Assembly (NCBI GenBank): GCA_947650365.1
Contig: OX393551.1
Coordinates: forward strand, 63,419,173 to 63,483,172
Length of the DNA: 64,000 nucleotides
Direction: 5' to 3'
Source: Chamaelirium japonicum
Lineage: Eukaryota; Streptophyta; Magnoliopsida; Liliales; Melanthiaceae
Made by a program: the position numbers and the translations under genes. Every line of letters starts with the position of its first letter. The stretch's first letter is position 1. A model generated the notes under the pieces. That model was given only the letters and a program-made list of their open reading frames with translations, was not told the DNA's origin and ran no database searches. Below, piece after piece: positions 26,291-40,952 of this stretch.

Positions 26291-28613
26291 TGACTTTAAT
26301 ACCCGTATATATGTGGCCAAAATATAAAAATTCTTAAAGTTAGAAGGGGTCCTACTCTTGTGGGATCATTATTTATGTAGTAAAGTATAAGAGGAGTCTA
26401 AATGGGTCCACTCTAGTTGACAAGGCCGTCGATATTATATGGAGTACATCTATATATCAAATGGGTGATTTTAACACCCGCATCTGTGTGGCCATAATAT
26501 AAAGAGTCCCATAAGTAGAAGGCATCCCATTATTATTGGATCTTTATTTATATAATAGATTATAAAAGAGGTCTAAGTGGGACCACTCAAGTTTATAAAC
26601 TCAACTATATTATAGCTGGGTACATCTTTGTGTCAAAAAGATAACTTTAACATCCTCATCTAAGTGGCCAAAATATAAAGAGTACCATAGTTAAGAAAAG
26701 TCCCACTATTATTGGATCCTTATTCATGTAATAGATTACGAATGGAGGCATAATAAGGCCCACAAGGGGGTACATCAAAGTGGGGCCCATAAGTGTGGCA
26801 AAATATAAAGTGTCCTATAGCAAGGAAGGGTTCCACTATTGCGGGGTCCTTATTCATGTATTAAATTACTAGATGTGTCCAAGTGGGGCCACTACATTTC
26901 ATAAGGTCGACTACATTATAGTAGGAAAAATCTGTATCAAATAGGAGAGTTTAACACCCGTATCTATATGGTGAAAATATAAAGAGTCATATACCTAGGA
27001 AAAGTCCTAATAATGTGGGATCCTTATTCATGTAGTGGATTACAAGAGGAGTCCAAGTGGGGCCTAATCCAGTTGAGAAAGTCGATTACATTATAGAAGG
27101 TATATCTATGTGTCAAAGGGGTAACTTTAACACCCGTATTTATGTGCTTAAAAAATAGTCACAATACTAGAAGGTGTCCCACTATTAAGGGATCCTTATT
27201 CATATAGTAGATTACAAGAGGAGTACAAGTGGGGCCACTCCAGTTGACAAGAGTGACTATATTATAGGTGGGAACATCTATGTATCAAAGGATGACTTTA
27301 ACGCCCACATCCATGTGGCTAAAATATAAAGAGTCTCATAATTAGAAAAGGTCTGACTATTATGAGATCTATATTCATGTAGCATATTACGAGAGTAGTC
27401 CAAATGAGACCTACTCCTGTTGACAATGATGACTATATTATAGGGGTATATCTATATGGCAAAGGGGGATTTTAACACCCGCATTTGTGTGGCCAAAATA
27501 TAAAGAATCCTATAGCTAGGAGAATTCTCATTATTGTGGGATCCTTATTCATATAGTAGATTACGAGAGGAGTCTAAGTAGGGCCCACTCTAGTTGACAA
27601 GTACGATGACTATATCTATATATCAACAGGGTGACTTTAACACCTATATTTGTATGGTCAAAATATAAAGAGTCTTATTTCTATGAGGGGTCACACTACT
27701 ATAGTATCCTTATTCATGTTGTAGATTACGAGAGGAGTTCAAGTGGGGCCTACTTTAGGTCACAGGTCGACTTCATTATTGGGGGTATATTTATATCTTA
27801 AAGTGGTAACTTTAACACACATATTTTTATGACCAAATATAAAGAGTCTCATTACTAGGAGGGGTCCTACTATAGTGGGATCCTTATTCATATGGATTAC
27901 ATAAGAAATCTAAATGGGTCCCACGATATTATAGAGGAGGTACATCTATGTCTCAAATCGGTAACTTTAACATCAGCATCTATATAGCCAAAATATAAAG
28001 AGTCCTATAGCTAGGAAGGATCCTATCATTATGGGATCCTTTTTCATGTAGTAGATTACAAGAGGAGTCCCAGTAGGGCCCATTCCAGTTAATAAGTTTG
28101 ACTACATTATAGGGGAGTATATCTATATATCAAACGGGTGACTTTAACACCCGCATCTGTATAACCAAAATATAGAGTCCTATAATTAGGAGGGGTCCTA
28201 CTATGGTGGGATCCTTAATCATATAGTAGATTATGAGAGGAGTCCAAGTGGGTCCCACTCCAGTTTATATGATCTACTGTATTATAGGTGGGTACCTTTA
28301 TATATTAAAATGGTGACTTTAAAACCCACATCTGTATGGTGAAACTATAAAGAGTCACATAGCTAGGAGAGTTCCTACTATTGTGGGATTATTATTCATA
28401 TAGTAGATTACGAAATGAGTCTAAATGGGGTTCACTCCAGATGACAAAATTGATTACAGTAAAGGAGGATACATAGCTAGGATTGGTCCTGCTATTATGA
28501 GATCTTTATTTATATAGTTGATAATAAGTGGAGTTCAAGTGGGGGCCACTCTAGTTGACAATTTTGACTACTTTTAGGGATACATTTATATATATTAAGG
28601 GGTAACTTTGACA

Positions 28614-28616
<3 letters not shown>

Positions 28617-28652
<36 letters not shown>
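28617..28652. repeat. AT microsatellite, left of the foldback element
   Basis: About 18 AT units abut the left terminus of the foldback element. Paralogous monomers have only a short GCATATATATGC at this place, for example near 1572, 41774 and 47492. Confidence 0.9.
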
Positions 28653-29296
<644 letters not shown>

Positions 29297-31025
29297 ACCA
29301 AAATATGAAGAGTCTCATAGTTATGATAGATCCCACTATTATAGAATCCTTATTTATATAAAAGATTATGAGAGGTATCCAAGTATATTATAAGGGGATA
29401 CATTATAGTGTCAATGGGGTGACTTTAACCCCCGTATCTGTGTGGCCAAAATATAACGAGTTTCAGAGCTAGGAGGGAGCCATTTATTATAGGATCCTAA
29501 TTCATATAGTAGATTAAAAGAGGAGTCTAAGTGGGGCCCAATCTAGTTGACAAGGTCGACTAACTTATATGGGGTACATCTATATATCAAATAGGTGATT
29601 TTAACACATGTATCTGTATGGCCAAAATATAAAGAGTCTCATAGCTAGGAAGGGTCCGACGATTGTAGGATTCTTATTCATGTACTAGATTATAAAAGGA
29701 GTCCAAGTGCCGCATATTCTAGCTGTCAAGGTCGTCTAAATAATAGGGCTACATATTTGTGCCAAAGGAAAAACTTTAACACCCGCATCTATATGGACAA
29801 AATACAAAGACTCCCTTATCTAGGTGGTTCCCAATATTATAGGATCTTAATTTATATAGTATATTATGAGAAGAGTCTAAGTAGGACCCACTATGGTTGA
29901 CAAGGTTGATGAAATTATTGAGGGGTATATCAATATATAGTAGATTACGAATGGAATAAAAATGGGGCCCATAAGTGTGGCAAAATATAAAGTGTCCTAT
30001 AGCTAGGAAGGGTTCCACTATTGTGGGGTCCTTTTTCATGTACTAGATTACGAGATGTGTCCAAGTGGGGCCATTCCATTTGATAAGGTCGACTACATTA
30101 TAGCGGGAAACATCTGTGTCAAATGGGTGACTTTAACACCCATATCTATATGGCGAAAATATAAAGAGTCATATACCTTGGAAGGGTTCTAATAATGTGG
30201 GATCCTTATTCTTGTTGTAGATTAAAAGAGGAGTCCAAGTGGGGCCTAATCCAGTTGAGAAAGTCGATTACATTATAGAAGGTACATCTATGTGTCAAAT
30301 GGGTGACTTTAACACCCGTATTTATGTGCCCATAAAATAAAGACTCCCATTGCTAGAAGGAGTCCCACTATTAAGGGATTCTTATTCATATAGTAGATTA
30401 CGAGAGGAGTGCAAGTGGGGCCACTCTAGTTGACAAGATCGACTATATTACAGGAGGGAATATTTATATATCAAAGGGGTGACATTAATGCCCGTATCCG
30501 TGTAGCTAAAATATAAAGAGTCTCATAATTAAAAGAAGTCTGACTATTGTGGGATCCATATTCATGTAGCATATTACAATAGGAGTCCAAATGGGGCCTA
30601 TTTCTGTTGACAATGATGACTTTATTATATGGGGTATATCTATATAGAAAAGGGGGACTTTAACACCCGCATCTGTGTGGATATAAAGAATCCCATAGCA
30701 TGAGAGATCTCACTATTGTGGGATCATATTTGTATGGTAGATTACGAAAGGAGTCTAAGTAGGGCCCACTCTAGTTGAAAAGTACGATGATATTATAGGG
30801 GGTACATCTTTATATCAAAAGGGTGACTTTAACACCCGTATCTATATGGCCAAAATATAAAGAGTCCAATTTCTATAAGGGGTCATACTACTATTGTATC
30901 CTTATTCATATAGTAGATTATGAGAGGAGTCCAAGTGGGGCCTATTTCAGATGACAGGTCGACTCCATTAATGGGGGTATATCTATGTCTCAAAGAGGTA
31001 CCTTTAACACCTGTTTTTGTATGAC

Positions 31026-31030
31026 CAAAA
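31026..31030. other. Target-site duplication CAAAA, left of the copia element
   Basis: CAAAA precedes the left LTR and recurs at 40953-40957. It lies in the monomer motif GGCCAAAATATAAAG. An uninterrupted paralogous site is present near 51133-51165. Confidence 0.9.
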
Positions 31031-33360
31031 TGTTGGAAATAAATCCATGGTAGAGGCCCGCAGCGAAAGCAAAGTAAAGGTCCGAGGACCGTGAGCGGTG
31101 TGCGTTACATATCAAAATTTTCATCGAAACGATCTACATATGCGTGTATGAATCTAGCATGGCAACTACGCGAACCCCTAACGATGATCTAACGCGAAAG
31201 AACAAACTAGCATGAATGCATGTTCTAATTATATTAGATCTACTTGTTAGAGGTCATATCTGCGTGCAGAATCTTTCACCGCGACAAATTTCTTCTTTGT
31301 CGATGGAGACGGGCTACGGATCTGCTCGATATAGCTTCGGTGCGACGGCCATAACTTTCTGCTCCGAACTCCGATTGGGCTGAAATTTGGACTGCAGGTA
31401 GCCAACTTCGAGACGCAACTTTTCCAGCAAGTTTCACGTCGTTTGGACTTCTGTAGATCCCGGAATCGCAGAAACAACGTTGATTTTCTGTGCAGATTCT
31501 GGACAGCAAAAGGTTGCGGGAGACGCCTTCTAGTTCACCCGATCTCACATGATGCACGGTACCTCGTCGATGGATCTCTGAGTAACTCCATACGACGAGC
31601 CTTCTCCTTCTACAAAACACCACGTGAGGAAGACGAGTCGCCATCCAATGGCGCAAGCGAGGGAGAGAGAGACGAGAGAGGAGATGCGAAGAGAGGAGAG
31701 GGGGCGGCTAGGGTTTCCCCATGCCATGGCCGGCCCTAGGGCTTGCATGGCTCTATTAATTTCGTGCACCCTCTCTCTCCTTCTCATATATAGGGCCGGC
31801 CTATTCATATGGATAAGGACAGTATGGATAAGGATGATAGATTCAAACCTTATCCCTATATATCTCTTCTTTATCTCTATCCTTTCCTTGTTTTCGAAAA
31901 CGGTCAAAACCAGCCCGTTTTCTGCGCCTCATAACCGGCCCCTTCATCGGAGGCAACAACCTCCCGAAACTAATGGGGCCGGCCTTGACCAGTCTCTCAA
32001 CACTTTGGGCCGGCCCCCTTAGTGCATAGTGGCGCATGGTATGACCTAAACGCCCTTATGCCACTAGTTGGCCGTTCCTCGTGTACGAGACTTTGCAAGG
32101 CACACATAAGTGAAGTGCACCAGTGATTTCACTATTCTCTGAGGTTCCCGTAGAGTGCCCCTAGTGAAGTCAATTAGTCAACTCGTAACATGTCCCGGTG
32201 GATCGCACCCATGTGGCAAAGTCTACTTATGGCAAGGAATTGCTACATGTGTCTCTGCACTAACCTAGGGTTTCCCCTTAGTGCACACACGTAGCTACGC
32301 ATCTACCGTGCACTAGTGCGAAGCACTCACGGAGCGTATGCTTGGACTTCTCGCTTCCTCTAACTACGTTCTGTGTTTCGAGGAGATGGTATAAGAACCG
32401 TACATAATGTCGATAAGGTGGAACCTTCAGGGACCAGGGTTCATGGCTTCCAACTCAGACTCGATCGACACACTACCCGAGTGTACCATCGATCCTCTGA
32501 GTCCGAGTTAACCTGCGTAGCCACCCAGAGTGCGACGCAGGCTGCACTCCAATTCCCCCGGACTTACTATGTTCTCTCTCATACCCATGCTCTCCGCTTA
32601 GTATGGTAAACTCGCTGTCCCTCCACTTGGTGCCATGATGCAACTCGAGCAGTGGAGAATACCGTCAGACTCGAGTGCTCATATGACTCGGTTCCTTCCC
32701 GGTTGACCACATACATCGTACCTCCGATTACTCTTCCGAGCAACCGGATCCGTCACCAGTCCAACTGATGACCACCTGGCCAGGGTTTAATACGACGTAG
32801 GTCAGACCAAGGAACGCACCTCCCGTTAGGGGTGTGGATAGCCTGCAGGAGTGACACGCTGATGCAACGCCAGTCGGGTAACCCAGTACACCGTGGTTTT
32901 GGATCACTGCATCCGGATCCTCACATATTGGTGCGCCAAAGCACCACACAACTGGTTAGTCCACCAGACATGGTTCCTCAGGGTTTAGGACCGTTTTACC
33001 CTAAGCAGAAACACGGTTTAGTGCACCGATGTCTGCTCATCGATCTATGCACCGTGTTGGTTCCGTTCGGCCACAGACACTGTGCCTGGTAATGACCGTG
33101 GTGGAGACACCTACGCTCTGTCATCCCAACAGCTTATCCTGATAGGGCGACCAACCCTTATCAGAGCTGCGAACGTATTTAGGTTACATGGGACCAGTCC
33201 CTTGAGTCTCCCACTCAAGTGGATTACCATGTAGCCATGACTCTCTGTTCTGTAATCAGAACACGTACTAAGGTACGTACCAATATGCAATCCTATACTA
33301 TCAACCATACAAAGCTAAACACTAGGTTTTTACGAGCTATAGACCTCACCAATTCTAACA
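31031..33360 (-). repeat. 3' LTR of the copia element (2330 bp)
   Basis: Direct repeat of 38622-40952. In element sense it starts TGTTAGAATTGG and ends TTTATTTCCAACA. Within 31720-32020 several GGCCGGCC-like motifs occur. Reading frames over 60 codens long exist in several frames but mirror each other in both LTRs and have no recognisable product. Confidence 0.93.
31787..31792 (-). promoter_or_regulatory. Candidate TATA box in the 3' LTR of the copia element
   Basis: On the - strand CTATATATGAG lies upstream of a purine-rich stretch. The matching site in the 5' LTR is at about 39378-39385. This is the clearest TATA-like motif in the right orientation, but no initiation evidence is visible. 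Confidence 0.35.
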
Positions 33361-33370
33361 ATCTCCCACT
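33361..33370 (-). promoter_or_regulatory. Polypurine tract of the copia element
   Basis: In element sense AGTGGGAGAT directly precedes the 3' LTR, a very typical plant copia polypurine tract. Confidence 0.9.
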
Positions 33371-33389
33371 AGGTCTAACGAGGAATAAC

Positions 33390-36100
33390 AGTGTTGAGCT
33401 CTGTAGCTTCTACATGCTGCCCAAAAGCCTTTGCAGGAATTCCCTAAAGGAATTGACAACATTGTCAGTAGATTCCACCTCAGTACCGCTACTTGCATTT
33501 CCTCATATAACTGTCAGATCAAGTGGAGTTTGTACTTGATGGGTTTCCCCTCACGGCGGTGCCTAGTCTCCTTGGACCTTGCTTACCGCTCTTCTGTTGT
33601 AACAACAGATAACTGAGCCTCTGGTACGCGTCCCAAGTTCTCTAAGAACTTCCTAAGCCTTACCACCTGATATACTACTTCGCACGCAACAACGTGCTAA
33701 GCATCTGTGGTAGAGTCTGTGATGCACTTGCTTCACACTCTACCAATTACCGCTTCTAATCCCAAAATAAAAATAATCCCTGAAATCGATTCTCTGAAAC
33801 ACACATCTGATACCAAAGTCAGATCCTGTGTGTCCAATCGATATCAGGACCTGTGAAGTGCAAGCTAACTCACAATCCTTACTTAACGAGGATTTCTGAG
33901 TATACCCTTCACATCGGTCCAAAGATCTGGACCCGGGTTCGACTGAAACCGACCCATCTTCCTGCTGCGCAATAGATATCTAGCCTCTTAAAACGAATCT
34001 GGCTAGAATCTTATCTTCATGCGTAGCCTGTGACAGCAAGAGAATCTTGCTCTGGTTGTCTCGAGTTACCTTGATTCCCAGAGCATAACTCGCCTCATTA
34101 GGGTCTTTCACATCGAATTGTGATGACTACAAACCTTTACCGTAAACAATATTCTTACATCATTTTCAATCAGTAAAATATCGTTAACGTAAAGTACTAA
34201 ATACACCCTTGTAGCTATTTCACCTTTCTTGTACCAACTTGGTTTATCCTCATTCTGATCAAATCCGTGTGAGCGGATTCCCTTGATCAAAATAGACATT
34301 CCAACCTGGATGCTTGCATCAGTCCATAAATGGACCTTTGCAACTTGCATTCCATATCTTCCTAACCTACTAACACAAAGCCTGAGGCTACATCATCCAT
34401 ATGTCCCTTTTCAAATTCCCGTTAGGGAATAACTGTCTTGACATCCATCAACCAGATCTCCCAACTATAATGGGCTGTGATGGATTAAGAGGATCCGTTA
34501 TAGACTTAGGCATAGCTACCAGTGAGATGGTTTTGACATAGTCAATCCCTTCTCCTTTGGTAACTAATCTAGCTACTTAAGTCTTAACTGGGTGCTCTTC
34601 TTATACACCTCCTACACCCTGAAGGGTGATAGTGCTATAAGTGTCAAGACTGTTCCAAGGGACATTGATGTAAGCTTGCCTCCATGGTCTTTTGTCAATC
34701 AGAGCTGTCGGAAGCTCCCACTACTTCTTCGTAGCTCTAAGGATCATCCTCCTGAAACTCTGGATTAACTATCGAAGTTTCTCCATAGTATCTTTCAGGA
34801 GCTCTGATGGTCCCACAACGATGAGGTGGTAGTGGTACAAAGTGAATCGTTTCTACAATACCTGGTATACTAGTTTCTTGTATCATCTACTCCCACTACG
34901 TTTTTCAAATGCGCACTCTCTACCAGTACCCAGTAGTTCACCCAGAACTACCTTACTGATAAACTTATGGTCTTATAATATAATCTTGATCTAGGTAGAT
35001 GGTGTTCGTAGAAACGATTACCTTCCTAACCTCAAGATCATAAAACAGTCCATCTTATGCCTCCTAAGGGTAACCTACAAACAGATATACCTGGAACTAC
35101 ATCTCCATCTCATCCCTCTTGTCGTTTTGCACAAGTGCAGGACAACTCTATATCTCGAGACACTATAGTGTCAACTTTCGCTTAGACCATAGCTCTCTAT
35201 AGGTCTGAGGTACTGATCTAGATGAGAGATAGTTTCAGATATAAGCTACTGTTTTAAGGTACAACCCCACCAAAGGTGGGTAGTATACTTGGCAATATTC
35301 ATCATACTACGGACCATGTCAAACAGAGTCCGATTCCTTCTCTCGGAGACTTCATTCTGACGTGTCATCCTTAGAGCATTTAACTGGGAGATAATCCCAT
35401 ACTCTCTCAGGATCCTATGGAACTCGTCCGATAGTGACTTATTTCTTCGATTAAATCGAAGAGTCTTCTATCGTCTAGACGCTCTTGGAACCATAGACGT
35501 CAAAATTAACTAACTCCAATACCTTAGTGGCCCTTTTAGTTATTCTGCCTTCCAGATAACATTCATAGGTTAGAAGGATCTCCGATGAATCTGTGAATAG
35601 AAACTCGGCCTTCTTTTACCTTTGAATTTATCTAAGGCAGAATATCTAAATCAGAGGGGTCACAAATGGGATAGCTTCTCCGAAGGATTTAGATGAATTT
35701 AAATTAGACGCTGCAGCTGTCATGGTATCTATTTCCGAATTAGGATTAAATATAAAGAGATTATTCTGATCTATTTCTCTAGTAATGAAGCTATCTATTT
35801 AGTTTAAGATACACACCTACGGTGCTGTCTAAAACTAAAAACTTCATTTACCAAAGAGGAAACAGAACTACATCTCTAAAAAACAAAATCCGTATTTCGG
35901 AAAAACTAAGACAATCATATCTAACAGCTTCCGCAGCGGCTTATGGCATCAGTACCTATGTTAGGATTCCTTCACTATAAAGTAGCCTTCTGCTTTCCTT
36001 GAATATCTGTAGACCAGAAGTCTACATTCCAAGAAGCATAAGAACTGCTACTAGATAGCGACTCAACTCCTAACATCCTGAGGTTATACTCAATCTTCAA
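33390..36100 (-). pseudogene. Decayed copia pol region (protease?, integrase, reverse transcriptase, RNase H)
   Basis: Recognisable traces on the - strand include an integrase stretch near 35300-35370 resembling SERRNRTLFDMVRSMM, and a reverse transcriptase stretch within 34108-34350. The latter contains SWYKK and a degenerate form of the YVDDILL active-site block. Near 33400-33450 there is a stretch like the end of copia RNase H, around PAKAF. No protease could be identified with confidence. The region is thoroughly broken, with many interruptions, and cannot encode a working polyprotein. It would have supplied the integration and reverse-transcription enzymes. Confidence 0.8.
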
Positions 36101-36900
36101 ATACCCCCTATGCTTGCCACAGCGGAAATACTTCCGTCCTTGGCGTTACCAGACTTAGGATTCCACACCAGTTTCTGCACTAGAATAGTTTTCGATCTCT
36201 TATAAGTTATTCCCTTAGGTTCTTCTAAAGAAGACCTAGGTTAAGCACTAAAGGCATTGCCTTTAATCTTGATCTCATCCTTTGTCTCTTGGAAATCTCC
36301 TTAGAAGTTCTGCGTTTATCATCTCTAACTTGTTAAAGCTAAAGTCTCTGATAACGCCTTCGAAGGTTCCAGACAAGGATGCAAGACAGACGTCTTCCAC
36401 CACCTCGTCATCTGGTACCATGTCTTGGGAATCTAGTTCGTTCTGGAACTCAAAGATGTGTTCCCGAACAAGCATACCCACTGACATCTCGGTACCGACA
36501 AGTATCTTAGTGGAAAAGCGATGAGTCGACTGACTTCGCCTTCCAGACATCTAATGCAAGTAAAACTTAATTAGAGAAGACCCGGCATATCTCTGACTCG
36601 CTTCTAAAGAATTGTCCGCAAGTCTGCTATAACATAGCACTTGCACATCTCCTTAGACTCTCGCCAGTCTTCATATGCCCTAGTTAGTGCCCTAGTGATA
36701 TATGGACCCATTAGGTCTAGTACACGGACATTTAGATTGCATGCCAATGTACATTTACTACCCTAAGCATAAGCTAAAGATTGCGCTTCCACTCTACGTA
36801 GTTAGAGACCCGATAACTGGTTCTCTTATGGGATAGCGGATAGGGGAACTATATGGTTGAATGAAAATGAATGCAAAATAACTTATTTTATGGATTTTGT
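36100..36900 (-). pseudogene. Decayed copia gag region
   Basis: Traces on the - strand include NYVEWKRNL near 36800, typical of the start of plant copia Gag. A middle section at 36275-36550 has a VCLASL...F-type block as in the UBN2/retrotransposon Gag family. Near 36105-36135 there is a possible zinc-knuckle remnant. The region is broken. Gag would have formed the particle shell around the element RNA. Confidence 0.65.
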
Positions 36901-38607
36901 AAATAAGCTAATTATATCCAAATGTCAGCGCTACCCTCACAGCGAAGACACCTCTATGGATTAATTAACCATGTATGTAAGATCTCGGAATCGACTACAC
37001 CTGCCCTAGGGGGCATCATACAGCGTCAATCCGCTTACACGGGCCTTTCCTTGACCCAGTCCAAATCTGCCAACTAAGGGCTTTGATGGACCATGGTTAT
37101 CTTTTGGCCAGTGCCACGTGATCACCGTTGTCTTCGCAACGAATACCTCACGTGCACTTAGGATGCTTACCCACGAGCCTAAGCAATTATGACACGGGAG
37201 TTCATGCGGCCCCCACTAGGGTGGGATGAAAAGCCCTTCTCTCCTGGCCTCGTAATCGCCATATCCTTAGGGAGGTCATTAAGTAATTTGGCATGAAAAC
37301 ACACAGCTCCCACCCTAGGGGGTGTGAAGTTATGCATCCCCACCCAAATACAAAACGACTGGCCGTGGAGGCCAGAGGATCTCTAAAAGTCCTCTCTTAC
37401 ATCCCTTATTAAAGTTGAGGGTTATTTAATGCAAGTATGAGTGTACACTAAGGTCACGACAACCTATACACTAGACCCTGGTCATACCGTGCTCCCACTA
37501 GCATTCAAGCCTTTCGCGAAGCATTAATCGATCTTGGAATATCATAGTCCCTGCCTCGAGTGGATTTCTCCACTCAAGGGTCACATTACATATCCCAAGA
37601 ACATTGATGCTTTGCAAACTTGGCTATCACGCTAATGCCCTGGAGCCTAGCCTAAGGTCAGACTGACAGGAAAGGTCTTCCACTACCATGGCGCCTTGCT
37701 TATAAATTTGACGAATGATGTCATAGTAGAATTCCAACTCATTCTAGGTTTCGATGCTTGCCAAATAGGCACACCCGACTAATCGGGTGTTGACCTAATG
37801 GGGGCATAACCAAATGTGAGGAATTCATACTATCATCAAGGGTCAATTAAATAATAGGCATCACTAGTGGAATCCAATCCTAATAAGGTCGCTAGGACCC
37901 GAGGGGAAAGGGCATCCCTCTGACACAGATAATCAAATTATCGCATCGGGGTTCTCTACAGAAATATAAAGAACTACTGAAAGAAATAAGCACACAACTG
38001 AATCAAGTTCAGGGTCCGACCCCTGAACCTGACTGGCACAGCGCAGGCTCTCTGTCTCCTTCACAAGGCTCCTCGATCCGGTGCAAGCCTCTGTATACGA
38101 TCTTCTGACGCTTTATGCCCTTTGCCGTCATCGTGTACGCTTCGCCGGATCGCCATCGTCCTCCAAGGTTCCGCTCATCTTCCCAGTGGTGGATCTCCAC
38201 GGTAAGTCCTCCTCTTCAATCTGTAACCGAAAAAGATCTAGTACGCTTCGAGCAAGTGCTCGCTCGTACACAATTTCCTAGAAAGAAAACGAAAAACAAA
38301 CCTAGCAAAAGCCTGGGAATCAAGGGTGGTAAATCTTCACCTCTTGCCCGACTATGGCTCTAAAATCTATCCACACACAGAAGAAAAAACATCCAGACAA
38401 AATCGCTAACACGGGGTCCGACCTCCGGTAGCAAGCAATCACATATCCAGAATAATTTTAGAAGCGGCGCCCTGCAAGAACGATTCATAGAACATACAAA
38501 ATCTACTATGCATGATCTACTCGTAGAACCCCGATGGCGGCACATACTATTCATGCGCGCACATGACGGTTTCATGAAAAAAAATATGAAACGCACACCA
38601 CTAGCGT
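36900..38607 (-). mobile_element. Long non-coding leader of the copia element
   Basis: About 1.7 kb lies between the primer-binding site and the first gag-like sequence, in element sense. I see no retroelement domain and no convincing frame in it. Short repeated motifs such as CACCCTAGGGGG and CCACTAGGGTGGG occur around 37010-37320. Confidence 0.55.
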
Positions 38608-38619
38608 GCTCTGATACCA
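38608..38619 (-). promoter_or_regulatory. Primer-binding site of the copia element (initiator tRNA-Met)
   Basis: On the - strand TGGTATCAGAGC follows the 5' LTR after two bases. It matches the 3' end complement of initiator methionine tRNA and fixes the element orientation as -. Confidence 0.92.
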
Positions 38620-38621
38620 AT

Positions 38622-40952
38622 TGTTGGAAATAAATCCATGGTAGAGGCCCGCAGCGGAAGCAAAGTGAAGGTCCGAGGACCGTGAGCGGTGTGCGTTACA
38701 TATCAAAATTTTTCATCGAAACGATCTACACGTGCATGTATGAATCTAGCATGGCAACTATGCGAACCCCTAACGATGATCTAACACGAATGAACAATCT
38801 AGCATGTATGCATGTTCTATCTATATTAGATCTACATGTTAGAGATCATACCTGCGTGTGGGTTCTTTCACCGCGACAAATTTCTTCTTTGTCGATGGAG
38901 ACGGGCTACGGATCTGCTCGACATAGCTTTGGTGCGACGGCCATAACTTTCTGCTCTGAACTCCGATTGGGCTGAAATTTGGACTGCAGGTAGCCAACTT
39001 CGAGACGCAACTTTTCCAGCAAGTTTTACGTCGTTTGGACTTCTGTAGATCCCGGAATCGCAGAAACAACATTGATTTTCTGTGCAGATTCTGGACAGCA
39101 AAAGGTTACGGGAGACGCCTTCTAGTTCACCCGATCTCACACGATGCACGGCACCTCGTCGATGGATCTCTGAGTGCCTCCATACGACGAGCCTTCTCCT
39201 TCTACAAAACACCACGTGAGGAAGACGAGTCGCCATCCAATGGCGCAAGCGAGGGAGAGAGAGACGAGAGAGGAGATGCGAAGAGAGGAGAGGGGGCGGC
39301 TAGGGTTTCCCCATGCCATGGCCGGCCCTAGGGCTTGCATGGCTCTATTAATTTCGTGCACCCTCTCTCTCCTTCTCATATATAAGGCCGGCCTATTCAT
39401 ATGGATAAGGACAGTATGGATAAGGATGATAGATTCAAACCTTATCCCTATATATCTCTTCTTTATCTCTATCCTTTTCTTGTTTTCGAAAACGGTCAAA
39501 ACCAGCCCGTTTTCTGCGCCTCATAACCGGCCCCTTCATCGGAGGCAACAACCTCCCGAAACTAATGGGGCCGGCCTTGACCAGTCTCTCAATACTTTGG
39601 GCCGGCCCCCTTAGTGCATAGTGGCGCATGGTATGACCAAAACGCCCTTATGCCACTAGTTGGCCGTTCCTCATGTACGAGACTTTGCAAGGCACACATA
39701 AGTGAAGTGCACCAGTGATTTTACTATTCTCTGAGGTTCCCGTAGGGTGCCCCTAGTGAAGTCAACTAGTCAACTCGCAACATGTCCCGGTGGATCATAC
39801 CCATGTGGCAAAGTCCACTTATGGCAAGGAATTGCTACATGCGTCTCTGCACTAACCTAGGGTTTCCCCTTAGTGCACACACGTAGCTACGCATCTACCG
39901 TGCACTAGTGCGAAGCACTCACGGAGCGTATGCTTGGACTTCTCGCTTCCTCTAACTACGTTCTGTGTTTCGAGGAGATGGTATAAGAACCGTACATAAT
40001 GTCGATAAGGTGGAACCTTCAGGGACCAGGGTTCATGGCTTCCAACTCAGACTCGATCGACACACTACCCGAGTGTACCATCGATCCTCTGAGTCCGAGT
40101 TAACCTGCGTAGCCACCCAGAGTGCGACGCAGGCTGCACTCCAATTCCCCCGGACTTACTATGTTCTCTCTCATACCCCTGCTCTCCGCTTAGTATAATA
40201 AACTCGCTGTCCCTCCACTTGGTGCCATGATGCAACTCGAGCAGTGGAGAATACCATCAGACTCGAGTGCTCATATGAATCGGTTCCTTCCCGATTGACC
40301 ACATACATCGTACCTCCGATTACTCTTCCGAGCAACCAGATCCGTCACCAGTCCAACTGATGACCACCTGGCCAGGGTTTAATACGACGTAGGTCAGACC
40401 AAGGAACGCACCTCCCGTTAGGGGTGTGGATAGCCTGCAGGAGTGACACGCTGATGCAACGCCAGTCGGGTAACCCAGTACACCGTGGTTTTGGATCACT
40501 GCATCCGGATCCTCACACATTGGTGCGCCAAAGCACCACACAACTGGTTAGTCCACTAGACATGGTTCCTCAGGGTTTAGGACCGTTTTACCCTAAGCAG
40601 AAACACGGTTTAGTGCACCGATGTCTGCTCATCGATCTGTGCACCGTGTTGGTTCCGTTCGGCCACAGACACTGTGCCTGGTAATGACCGTGGTGGAGAC
40701 ACCTACGCTCTGTCATCCCAACAGCTTATCCTGATAGGGCGACCAACCCTTATCAGAGCTGCGAACGTATTTAGGTTACATGGGACCAGTCCCTTGAGTC
40801 TCCCACTCAAGTGGATTACCATGTAGCCATGGCTCTCTGTTCTGTAATCAGAACGCGTACTAAGGTACGTACCAATATGCAATCCTATACTATCAACCAT
40901 ACAAAGCTAAACACTAGGTTTTTACGAGCTATAGACCTCACCAATTCTAACA
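38622..40952 (-). repeat. 5' LTR of the copia element (2331 bp)
   Basis: Second LTR copy, almost identical in length to the other. It is the promoter-side LTR because the primer-binding site adjoins it. Confidence 0.93.

Larger units (their letters stand above)
31031..40952 (-). mobile_element. Ty1/copia LTR retrotransposon, structurally whole, coding decayed
   Basis: The 9.92-kb element reads on the - strand. It has LTRs of 2330 and 2331 bp, a primer-binding site next to the right LTR, a polypurine tract next to the left LTR, and CAAAA target duplications. Traces of gag, integrase, reverse transcriptase and the end of pol occur in the order gag-integrase-reverse transcriptase, which defines Ty1/copia. 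Coding is broken by many interruptions. The terminal motifs AGTGGGAGAT and TGTTAGAATTGG fit plant copia elements, perhaps the Tork/Angela group, but lineage is uncertain. LTRs differ by about 2% over roughly 900 bp compared by eye, suggesting an age below one million years at 1.3e-8 per site per year. Confidence 0.92.

Noticed and set aside
31276-32037. Several 60-130-codon frames repeated in the two copia LTRs
   Set aside because: They occur on both strands of an LTR, overlap each other and match no known product.
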